5,666 bases of DNA from Deltaproteobacteria bacterium (GTDB taxonomy: Bacteria > Desulfobacterota > GWC2-55-46 > S146-73), in contig WGFF01000247.1 of the NCBI GenBank assembly GCA_015492355.1, positions 1 to 5,666 of the forward strand, given 5' to 3'. Positions 1 through 5,666 of this stretch are shown in pieces. Numbering within the stretch: position 1 is the stretch's first letter; every line of letters begins with the position of its first letter. The translations under genes were made by a program, and so were the position numbers. The notes beneath the pieces were generated by a model, which did not search any database, was not told the DNA's origin, and saw nothing but the letters and a program-made list of their open reading frames with translations.

Positions 1-7
1 GTATGGG

Positions 8-13
8 TATAAT
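8..13 (+). promoter_or_regulatory. Possible -10 element upstream of the clp gene
   Basis: A perfect TATAAT lies at 8-13. A matching -35 would be about 17 bases further upstream and is outside the window, so only half of the promoter can be judged. If used, transcription would start near base 20 and give the clp gene a leader of roughly 105 bases. I see no CIRCE-type inverted repeat (TTAGCACTC-N9-GAGTGCTAA) in 1-126 and no clear sigma54 or heat-shock sigma signature. A chance match in this AT-rich stretch is possible. Confidence 0.3.
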
Positions 14-126
14 TTATTATGGCGAGATGTTCGGGTTGGCAATATTTATTAAACCAGCGGGAGATTAACGCCGATAAGAAAAAAGGTAGTTATGTAAAAA
101 ACAAAGACAGAGGTTGAAAAACCGAC

Positions 127-2406
127 ATGACAGAACTCGAGGAGATAAACGAAAGGCTTACGCCCAGTGCCCGCAGGGTTATCGAGGTAGCCATTGAGGA
201 GAGCAAGAGCAGACAGCACTACTACCTTGGTGTGGAACATCTTTTTCTTGCCTTTGCAAAGGTAGAATCCAGGTTTTTCAGGGAGGTAATCGAGGATCTC
301 AATCTTGATGTCTATCATGTGCTCAACTTTCTCAACGAGCATCTGAATATCTCCAGGCAGTACATAGGGGTCGGGCTCAAGATACCACCGACTACAAGAA
401 ACATCTTCCGTCTCGCAAGGGAAGAGGCACAGAAGTGGGGAAGGGATAAACTCGATTCTACGGACCTTCTCATCGCTATATTTCAGGAGAGCCACAGTCT
501 CCCTGCCAAGATATTTCGAAGTTTTGGTCTCGACCCCGATTATGTAATGCGAAGGATCGCTCTAAGGGTAAGGAGCAAGGAAGAGATGGAGGAGGAACTG
601 AAAAAAAGATACGAGCTTCCCCCCAATATCAAACACTTTGCGGTCAATCTGAACAAGCTCGCCCGATTCGACAAGCTCCCCCCCATCATAGGCAGGGATG
701 AGGAGATCGAACAGGTGATGGAGATACTCTGCCATGTGGACAGGAGTAACTCTGTGATGATAGTTGGAGAGCCAGGGGTTGGCAAGACCGCTGTGGTGGA
801 GGGACTCGCAAGGAGGATAGAGCTCGAGCCCGAGAGGGTACCAAAGAGGCTCAGGGACAAACAGATAGTGAACCTCCAGATGAATTCCATCGTGGCAGGC
901 ACCATCTTCCGCGGTATGTTCGAGGACCGCATAGAGAAGATAATCAAGGAGCTCAAGGAGAGGAAGAACATCATATTCTTTGTGGACGAGGCACATACAC
1001 TCATAGGTGCGGGCAGTGCCATGGGTGTGCCATCTGATGCAGCAAATATATTCAAGTCCACACTTTCAAGGGGCGAGGTGCAGATAATCGGAGCGACCAC
1101 CCTTGCAGAGTACAAGGAATACATAGCAGAGGATGAAGCCCTTGCCAGGAGATTCCGTCTCGTGCACATACAGGAACCCTCTCTGGAAAGGACACGGGAG
1201 ATACTCTACGGTATAAGACCCAGGCTCGAGAGGAACTACTCTGTAACCATAACCGATGATGCCATAGAGACAGCCATAGATATGAGCCAGAGATACATGA
1301 GGAGCCTTAAACTGCCGGACAAGGCAATAGGATGGCTCGATACAGCGTGCGTGAAGGTGGAGATAAACAGACCAGCAGAGCCTGTGAAACCAGAGGATGT
1401 GATAGAGGTCATCTCGCAAGAGACCAGGATACCCAAGGATATGATCTACAGGGATACGACCGAGCGGTTCAAGGATATGGAAAAGGCACTCTCAAGGAGG
1501 GTGGTGGGACAGAAGGAGGCGATATCAGCCCTTGGAAAGAGACTCAGGCTCAACAAAGGTCCCCTTAAGGAGAACTACTCAAGACCGGATGGGGTGCTTC
1601 TTTTCCTTGGACCCACCGGTGTGGGAAAGACAGAGCTCGCAAAGGCACTGGCAGAGTTTCTCTTCGGGGACGAAAGGAAGATGATACGCATAGATATGAG
1701 CGAATACAAGGACTCTGCCATCGCTGTAGATAAACTCATCGGTATGCCCAGGGGAATAGTCGGCTCAGAAAAGGGGGGCATACTCACCAATCAGGTACGG
1801 GAAAACCCATACTCTGTGGTACTCCTTGATGAGGTGGAAAAGGCACATCCCTTTGTTCTTAATCTCTTCCTCCAGGTCTTTGACGAGGGATGGCTTACTG
1901 ATGGAAGGGGTAAGAGGGTGTACTTCAGTGATACTGTCATCATCATGACCAGTAACCTCGGTGCGGATGAGTTCAAAAAATTCGTCCAGCCCCTCGGGTT
2001 CCTCACAGAGGGTGAGAACATAGACTCCCTTAAGAAGAACATAATGAAAAAGGTGGAGGAGACCTTTTCTCCAGAGTTCCTGAACCGTATAGACGACATA
2101 ATAGTGTTCTCGCCACTTACAAGGGAAGAGGTCAAGAGACTCACCATCATGTACATAGACAAGCTCAAGGAACACATGGAGGGATACAAGAAATATCTTA
2201 TCATAACCGAAAGGGCTATAGATCATCTCGTGGATACGGGCTATAGCCAGAAGTACGGTGCAAGGTTCCTTAAGAGGAATATAGACGAGAAGGTGAAGAT
2301 CCCCATCACACTTAAGTGGAAGGAAGGAGACTTCTTCAAGGTGGATGTGAAGGATGGGGTCATCTCTGTTGAATGCAGTTCTGTCCATGAGCCTGCCTTT
2401 GCTTAG
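127..2406 (+). CDS. Clp/Hsp100 AAA+ ATPase, ClpA/ClpC-like, probable ClpP partner
   Basis: This is a cytoplasmic two-ring AAA+ unfoldase expected to use ATP to thread proteins, probably into ClpP. Residues about 8-150 form a double-repeat Clp N domain of ClpC style. Ring D1 (about 185-430) has Walker A GEPGVGKT (214-221), Walker B with DEAH (287-290) and the ARRF arginine-finger region (340-343). D1 leads directly into D2, so the ClpB/ClpC coiled-coil M domain is absent; 759 residues fits ClpA. Ring D2 (about 455-745) has Walker A GPTGVGKT (495-502), Walker B LLDE (566-569), sensor-1 Asn610, Arg654 and sensor-2 GARF (711-714). LGF (623-625) sits where the ClpP-docking tripeptide occurs in ClpA/ClpC. 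The pore loops are odd: IFRG (260-263) for the usual KYRG, and GIVG (543-546) for GYVG. The start is firm because TGA at 115-117 closes the frame just upstream; AGAGGT at 109-114 is a modest ribosome site. ClpA versus ClpC naming is uncertain, so no symbol is given. A usp gene follows after 12 bases. Confidence 0.95.
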   Translation: MTELEEINERLTPSARRVIEVAIEESKSRQHYYLGVEHLFLAFAKVESRFFREVIEDLNLDVYHVLNFLNEHLNISRQYIGVGLKIPPTTRNIFRLAREEAQKWGRDKLDSTDLLIAIFQESHSLPAKIFRSFGLDPDYVMRRIALRVRSKEEMEEELKKRYELPPNIKHFAVNLNKLARFDKLPPIIGRDEEIEQVMEILCHVDRSNSVMIVGEPGVGKTAVVEGLARRIELEPERVPKRLRDKQIVNLQMNSIVAGTIFRGMFEDRIEKIIKELKERKNIIFFVDEAHTLIGAGSAMGVPSDAANIFKSTLSRGEVQIIGATTLAEYKEYIAEDEALARRFRLVHIQEPSLERTREILYGIRPRLERNYSVTITDDAIETAIDMSQRYMRSLKLPDKAIGWLDTACVKVEINRPAEPVKPEDVIEVISQETRIPKDMIYRDTTERFKDMEKALSRRVVGQKEAISALGKRLRLNKGPLKENYSRPDGVLLFLGPTGVGKTELAKALAEFLFGDERKMIRIDMSEYKDSAIAVDKLIGMPRGIVGSEKGGILTNQVRENPYSVVLLDEVEKAHPFVLNLFLQVFDEGWLTDGRGKRVYFSDTVIIMTSNLGADEFKKFVQPLGFLTEGENIDSLKKNIMKKVEETFSPEFLNRIDDIIVFSPLTREEVKRLTIMYIDKLKEHMEGYKKYLIITERAIDHLVDTGYSQKYGARFLKRNIDEKVKIPITLKWKEGDFFKVDVKDGVISVECSSVHEPAFA

Positions 2407-2413
2407 AGGAGGT
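2407..2413 (+). promoter_or_regulatory. Strong Shine-Dalgarno that sets the usp start
   Basis: AGGAGGT directly follows the clp TAG stop. It lies 5 bases before CTG (2419) and 8 bases before ATA (2422), and no ATG, GTG or TTG stands nearby in the right frame. It is the best ribosome site in the window and argues that usp translation initiates here, not at the GTG at 2530, which lies inside the first Usp domain. Confidence 0.8.
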
Positions 2414-2418
2414 CTAAA

Positions 2419-3249
2419 CTGATAAAGAAGGTCCTCGTCCCCCAGGATGGTTCCAGCTTCAGCAGATCCGCCCTGGATTTCGGCATATGGCTTGCCAGGA
2501 AGGTCGATGGTATCGTTGCTGGAATCCATGTGGTGGATATTGTTGCCCTTGAAGGTCCTTTCCTGCACGACCTTTCAGGTTCCCTCGGTTTCGAGCCGTA
2601 CCTCAACTTTTCGACCAGAATGAGGGAATGGCTCGAGACAAACGGTAAAAATATCCTCAAATCCTTCAAGGACCAGTGCCTTAAAGAGGGCATAGAGTGC
2701 GAGGATATACTCACCTCAGGGGTCGTATCATCAGAGATATGCGAGCAGGCAAAGCTTGCAGACCTTGTGATTGTAGGCAGGAGGGGTGTAAATGCCCAGT
2801 TTGAATACGGGCTCCTCGGCTCTGTTGCAGAAGGGGTGATAAGAAAGTCTCCCAAGCCTGTGGTTGTGGTGCCAGAGAGGTTCACCCCCCCAGAGAATCC
2901 ACTCCTTGCCTATGATGGCAGTGTGAACGCAAGCAAGGTGATGCACTCCTGTGCAGAACTCCTCAAAGCCCTCGACCTTCCGCTGACAGTCATAGTTGCA
3001 AAGGAAGAGGATGGCGAAAGCCTCCTTAAGGAGGCAGAGGATTATCTCAGACCCTATGGTATAAAGACAAGGTTTGTACACCTCAAGGAAGAACCACCGG
3101 TTGCAATAGAAAGGTACTGTATCGAAGGCAACCACGACCTTATCTTCATGGGAGCCACATCCAGGACGAGACTCCTTGCCATGGTGCTGGGGAGTACAAC
3201 AGAGTACATCCTCAGGTCTGTTGACATTCCCGTCTTCGTGGAAAGATAG
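2419..3249 (+). CDS. Tandem-domain universal stress protein (UspA family), probable CTG start
   Basis: A cytoplasmic protein of 276 residues with two Usp folds (about 1-155 and 160-276). Usp proteins bind ATP or AMP and support stress survival; the exact role here is unknown. Read from CTG as Met, the N-terminus is MIKKVLVPQDGSS, a textbook Usp opening with the nucleotide-contacting Asp at residue 10. The second domain opens with LLAYDGS (Asp166). The first domain carries GRRG (120-123) followed by GS (134-135), close to the Gx2Gx9G(S/T) ATP motif but with ten spacer residues instead of nine. The second has G245, then Ser248 in place of the second Gly, then GST (258-260). Starting at GTG 2530 would remove the first strand and the Asp, so CTG is preferred. 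It is 12 bases downstream of the clp ATPase, in the same frame, and almost certainly co-transcribed. ATA at 2422 is the only other nearby start candidate. Confidence 0.9.
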   Translation: MIKKVLVPQDGSSFSRSALDFGIWLARKVDGIVAGIHVVDIVALEGPFLHDLSGSLGFEPYLNFSTRMREWLETNGKNILKSFKDQCLKEGIECEDILTSGVVSSEICEQAKLADLVIVGRRGVNAQFEYGLLGSVAEGVIRKSPKPVVVVPERFTPPENPLLAYDGSVNASKVMHSCAELLKALDLPLTVIVAKEEDGESLLKEAEDYLRPYGIKTRFVHLKEEPPVAIERYCIEGNHDLIFMGATSRTRLLAMVLGSTTEYILRSVDIPVFVER

Positions 3250-3270
3250 TCTTTTTCTCTTAGAGGGAAA

Positions 3271-3302
3271 TACCTTTTTATAAAGGTAATGGGTATCTTT
3301 TT
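3271..3302 (+). terminator. Weak hairpin plus T-run after usp, possible terminator
   Basis: TACCTTT (3271-3277) pairs with AAAGGTA (3282-3288) around a TTAT loop, and a five-T run lies at 3298-3302. The stem is AT-rich, and nine bases separate it from the T-run, so this is a poor intrinsic terminator. An alternative outer pairing of ATACC (3270-3274) with GGTAT (3292-3296) brings the stem up to the T-run but leaves a large loop. Its position 21 bases after the usp stop fits termination of the clp-usp operon. Confidence 0.35.
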
Positions 3303-3314
3303 CGGACTAAATCC

Positions 3315-3350
3315 TGAGGGAAACCCCTTTTGTAAAAGGGGTTTCCCTCA
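3315..3350. repeat. Perfect 36-bp palindromic element
   Basis: The arm TGAGGGAAACCCCTTTT (3315-3331) is followed by GT and then its exact reverse complement (3334-3350). As RNA it would form a very stable stem of about 16 pairs with a four-base loop on either strand. Neither side is followed by a T-run, so it does not look like a classical intrinsic terminator, though it could stabilise mRNA 3' ends or assist termination. A degraded relative lies at 3430-3462, which suggests a dispersed intergenic repeat family of REP or small MITE type. No open reading frame or target-site duplication is visible. Confidence 0.85.
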
Positions 3351-3429
3351 AACTCCCTTCCCCAAAACTTCTAATCTAATACGAACCCCTATTGAGATGC
3401 TCCACCTGAGAAAGGACAAGGGTATTGGC

Positions 3430-3462
3430 AGGAATCCCTTTTGGTAAAGATGGTTTCCCTCA
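3430..3462. repeat. Degenerate second copy of the palindromic element
   Basis: This stretch aligns with 3317-3350: the CCCTTTTG core and GGTTTCCCTCA (3452-3462) are shared, while the left arm is eroded (AGGAAT for AGGGAAAC). It can therefore no longer form the long perfect hairpin. The similarity may extend leftwards: AAAGGACAAGGGTAT at 3411-3425 resembles AAAGGTAATGGGTAT at 3282-3296, 12 of 15 bases. That would make the region two copies of a longer unit, the second with about 17 bases lost. Confidence 0.6.
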
Positions 3463-3476
3463 CAAAATCATTTGTA

Positions 3477-3506
3477 TTGACCCATCTTTTGTGCTATTTT
3501 TAAAAT
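3477..3506 (+). promoter_or_regulatory. Sigma70-type promoter for mgtE-recO
   Basis: TTGACC (3477-3482, five of six to consensus) and TAAAAT (3501-3506, five of six) are separated by 18 bases. Transcription would begin near 3513, giving a leader of only about 30 bases. That is too short for an M-box magnesium riboswitch, and I see no M-box sequence. This supports mgtE as the start of a new transcription unit separate from clp-usp. Confidence 0.6.
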
Positions 3507-3521
3507 CTTAAAATCCTCTCA

Positions 3522-3532
3522 AGGAGGGGGGA
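3522..3532 (+). promoter_or_regulatory. Purine-rich ribosome binding site of mgtE
   Basis: AGGAGGGGGGAG precedes ATG 3543. The AGGAGG core is 15 bases from the start, which is long, though the G-run reaches to within 10. The frame upstream offers no alternative start codon. CCTC at 3515-3518 can pair with GAGG at 3524-3527, so the site could be partly masked at the very 5' end of the mRNA; the stem is only four pairs and may be meaningless. Confidence 0.55.
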
Positions 3533-3542
3533 GTCTTTAAGG

Positions 3543-4901
3543 ATGGCTGTCGAGGTAAGAAAAGACCATTTTGAGCAACTCAAACACCTCCTTGAGGTCA
3601 AGGACGAAGAAGGTATAAAGAAGCTCCTCTCTCCCCTTCACGCCTCTGATATAGCAAAGATATTCAAGGAACTCAGGACAGAGGATGTGGTAAGGATTTT
3701 TAAACTCCTTCCGCCTGAGGTTGCATCCGAGGTCATCCTTGAGGTGGACGAGCAACTGCGAAAGGAACTTATCGCATCGATCTCCCCTGCACGCCTTGTA
3801 GAGGTTGTGGACGAGATGGCGACCGATGATGCGACTGATGTCATATCCGAGCTCTCCTTTGAGGATGCAAAGCAGGTATTAGAGGGTATAGGCAGGGAAG
3901 ATGCCATAGAGGTACAGAAACTCCTCAGGTACCCTGAGGATACTGCTGGCGGAAAGATGCAGACCGAGCTGGTCTCGGTCATAGAGGATGCAACAGTGGA
4001 GGAGACCATAGAAGAACTCAGGAAAAAGAGCGAGGAGATAGAAAACATCTCCAGCGTATTCGTTGTAGATTCCCAGGGCAGGCTTACAGGTGTTGTGCCC
4101 CTCGACAGACTCATACTCGCCAAGCCCTACATGAGGATAAAGGACATAGCAGAAAAAGACCCCATAAAGGTATCCACCGATGTGGACCAGGAAGAGGTAG
4201 CCAGGATATTCCAGAAGTACGACCTTCTGAGTCTGCCTGTTGTGGACGAGAACAACAGGCTCGTGGGACGCATAACAGTGGATGATGTGGTGGACGTGAT
4301 AGAAGAGGAGATTTTTGAGGACTTCTACAGGATGGCGAGCCTCAATATAGGGGAGCATGTGCTCGATCCTCCCATGAGGTCTTTCAGGATGCGCTATCCA
4401 TGGCTACTCCTTAACCTCCTTACAGCATCCATAGCAGCAGGCGTGGTAAAGGCTTTTGAAGGCACCATAGAGAACATGGTGGTACTCGCTGCCCTCATGC
4501 CCATTGTTGCGGGACTCGGTGGCAACGCAGCCACCCAGACCATAACCGTTGTTGTGCGCGGGCTTGCACTTGGAGAGATAGAACTCAGGAATGCTGGAAA
4601 GGTACTCTTCAAGGAGGCGGTTGTGGGGCTTGCAAACGGGCTTCTTGTGGGGGCTGTGGCTGCGCTGGTATCATACATCATAGGTGCAAATATGGTGATA
4701 GGGCTACTTCTCTTCCTTGCCATGACAGCAAATCTCCTCATTGCAGGACTCAGCGGTGCACTCATACCCTTGGTACTCAAATGGTTCAATGCAGACCCTG
4801 CGCTCTCATCGAGTATATTCGTTACAGCGTGTACGGATGTGGGAGGTTTTTTTACATTCCTCGGGCTCGCTGCACTCTTCATGCGTCTTGGTATACTATG
4901 A
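3543..4901 (+). CDS. mgtE: Magnesium transporter MgtE
   Basis: An inner-membrane Mg2+ channel that moves magnesium into the cell and is gated by cytoplasmic Mg2+ sensing; family members may also pass Co2+. At 452 residues it is full length. An acidic MgtE N domain spans about 15-130, with DEMATDDATDVISEL at 90-104. The linker motif YPEDTAGGKM (130-139) leads into a CBS pair (about 141-195 and 203-257), and a connecting helix follows. The membrane domain has five hydrophobic segments (roughly 284-302, 312-327, 355-380, 384-410, 423-447). The signature GLGGNAATQ (324-332) lies between segments two and three. TDVGGFF contains Asp432, matching the pore Asp432 of Thermus thermophilus MgtE as I recall it. 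The gene has its own promoter upstream, and its TGA stop overlaps the recO start. Regulation is probably mainly at the protein level through the N and CBS domains. Confidence 0.97.
   Translation: MAVEVRKDHFEQLKHLLEVKDEEGIKKLLSPLHASDIAKIFKELRTEDVVRIFKLLPPEVASEVILEVDEQLRKELIASISPARLVEVVDEMATDDATDVISELSFEDAKQVLEGIGREDAIEVQKLLRYPEDTAGGKMQTELVSVIEDATVEETIEELRKKSEEIENISSVFVVDSQGRLTGVVPLDRLILAKPYMRIKDIAEKDPIKVSTDVDQEEVARIFQKYDLLSLPVVDENNRLVGRITVDDVVDVIEEEIFEDFYRMASLNIGEHVLDPPMRSFRMRYPWLLLNLLTASIAAGVVKAFEGTIENMVVLAALMPIVAGLGGNAATQTITVVVRGLALGEIELRNAGKVLFKEAVVGLANGLLVGAVAALVSYIIGANMVIGLLLFLAMTANLLIAGLSGALIPLVLKWFNADPALSSSIFVTACTDVGGFFTFLGLAALFMRLGIL
4898..4901 (+). promoter_or_regulatory. ATGA stop-start overlap coupling mgtE to recO
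   Basis: ATG (4898-4900) overlaps the mgtE stop TGA (4899-4901), and a second in-frame ATG follows at 4901-4903. No Shine-Dalgarno stands upstream of it, so re-initiation by ribosomes finishing mgtE is the likely way recO is translated. Which of the two ATG codons is used cannot be decided from the sequence. Confidence 0.7.
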
Positions 4902-5666
4902 TGAAAAGGGGATACCATACCACAAGGGCTTTTGTACTCAACGCAAGGGACTATGGAGAGTCCGACAGGATAATTACACTCTATACACAGAACCATGGCA
5001 AACTATCCGGTATAGCGAAGGGTGCAAAGAGAAGCAAAAAGAGATTCGTTGGCAGGCTTGAGCCCCTCTCACTCATAGACACAGTGTTCTTCTATACAGA
5101 AAGGAGTGAGCTGGTAAGGATAGAGGAGGTGGGGCTTGTAGATGGATTCGGGGATATAAAGGGAGATATGGATAGACTCACACAGGGGCTATACATGCTG
5201 GAGCTTGTGGGGGAGATGACAGGGGAGGGACAGAGAAACGAGCGTGTATTCCATCTCATACTCGATTTTCTGAAACTCCTGGAACATCCAGCAGGTTACG
5301 AGGGGATTATAAGATTCTTCGAGATAAAACTCCTTACCATCCTGGGCTATATGCCTTGTCTTACCAGCTGCGTTATATGCAGGAAGGAACTCAACCATTC
5401 GCCCCTGTGGAGGAGGACCCTTTTCTCCCATGAAAAGGGTGGGATCGTTTGCGGTGAATGTTCTTCCCTTGTGGAGAGCCCTGTGGATGTATCCCCCGGT
5501 ACTGTGAGGATACTCTCGATGGCTATAAGGCTCTCGCCAGATAAGCTTTTAAGGCTCAAACCAGCAGGCACATTTGTAAGGGAAAGCCAGGATCTACTCG
5601 ATGGCTTCCTTAAGTATCATATAGGCAAGGAGCTGAAGACAAAGAGGTTCATGGAGAAACTCAGAA
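4898..5666 (+). CDS. recO: DNA repair protein RecO, cut by the window edge
   Basis: RecO works with RecR (and RecF) to load RecA onto SSB-coated single-stranded DNA during gap repair and recombination. The 256 visible residues begin with an OB-fold domain (about 5-80) with the family pattern VLNARDYGESDRIITLYT (13-30) and a basic KGAKRSKKRF stretch (41-50) of the kind expected to contact DNA. A helical domain follows. It contains a zinc-knuckle set of cysteines at 158, 161, 185 and 188 (two CxxC pairs; Cys154 is an extra one) and GGIVCGEC (181-188). The end, KYHIGKELKTKRFMEKL, matches the usual RecO C-terminus, so probably only a few residues are lost beyond 5666. It overlaps mgtE by four bases and lacks its own ribosome site. 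No frameshift or stop is seen. Confidence 0.93.
   Translation, partial: MMKRGYHTTRAFVLNARDYGESDRIITLYTQNHGKLSGIAKGAKRSKKRFVGRLEPLSLIDTVFFYTERSELVRIEEVGLVDGFGDIKGDMDRLTQGLYMLELVGEMTGEGQRNERVFHLILDFLKLLEHPAGYEGIIRFFEIKLLTILGYMPCLTSCVICRKELNHSPLWRRTLFSHEKGGIVCGECSSLVESPVDVSPGTVRILSMAIRLSPDKLLRLKPAGTFVRESQDLLDGFLKYHIGKELKTKRFMEKLR

Noticed and set aside
36..51. TTGGCA-rich stretch resembling half of a sigma54 promoter
   Set aside because: The GC element expected ten bases after the GG pair is missing.
3..68. Short open frame (ATG 3 to TAA 66-68) that might be the tail of an upstream gene
   Set aside because: There are too few codons to judge, and the AT-rich sequence with a perfect -10 inside it looks non-coding.
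19..117. Small + strand reading frame of 32 codons (ATG 19 to TGA 115-117) in the leader of the clp gene
   Set aside because: It has no ribosome site, would be essentially leaderless if the -10 at 8-13 is used, and resembles no family I recognise. A leader peptide cannot be excluded but is not supported.
1765..2568. Long minus-strand open frames opposite clp and mgtE (for example 1765-2568 and 4394-4996)
   Set aside because: They lie antisense to clearly conserved genes, show no recognisable family, and have the composition expected from mirrored codon bias.
3315..3350. The palindrome as a classical intrinsic terminator
   Set aside because: The stem is very strong but no T-run follows on either strand. 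It is kept as a repeat with a possible role at RNA ends.
3250..3542. M-box (magnesium) riboswitch ahead of mgtE
   Set aside because: No M-box conserved sequence is visible, and the best promoter leaves only about 30 bases of leader.
4741..5061. Plus-strand open frame spanning the mgtE-recO junction in a third frame
   Set aside because: It overlaps the conserved C-terminus of MgtE and N-terminus of RecO and has no family features of its own.

Overview
The window carries four genes, all on the + strand, and reads as ordinary chromosomal housekeeping and stress DNA. It is not a phage, plasmid or defence island. Arg codons are mostly AGG/AGA, ATA is common for Ile, and the coding strand is purine-rich. 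Together with the protein families, this suggests a thermophilic or subsurface bacterium of Nitrospirota (Thermodesulfovibrio-like) or Aquificota type. That placement is an impression from codon style, not a database match. All four genes share the same codon style, so I see no sign of recent transfer.

Layout. Bases 1-126 are a leader holding a perfect -10 hexamer (8-13) whose -35 would lie outside the window. Bases 127-2406 encode a 759-residue double-ring Clp/Hsp100 ATPase with a ClpC-type N domain, no M domain, and altered pore loops in both rings. After 12 bases comes a tandem universal stress protein (2419-3249, 276 aa). It has no ATG/GTG/TTG near its true N-terminus and most likely starts at a CTG behind a perfect AGGAGGT. 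The two form a probable stress operon and share one reading frame, split by a single TAG.

Bases 3250-3542 are non-coding. They contain a short hairpin that may end the clp-usp transcript, a perfect 36-bp palindrome (3315-3350), a decayed second copy of that palindrome (3430-3462), and a good sigma70-type promoter (3477-3506) for the next unit. About 3351-3410 shows nothing I can name.

Bases 3543-4901 encode a full-length MgtE magnesium channel/transporter (452 aa). Its stop overlaps the start of recO (4898 to the window edge), a RecF-pathway repair protein that lacks only its last few residues. The mgtE-recO pair looks translationally coupled.

I found no convincing undescribed system. The points most worth a second look are the pore-loop substitutions in the Clp ATPase, the CTG-started usp joined in frame to clp, and the paired palindromic elements.
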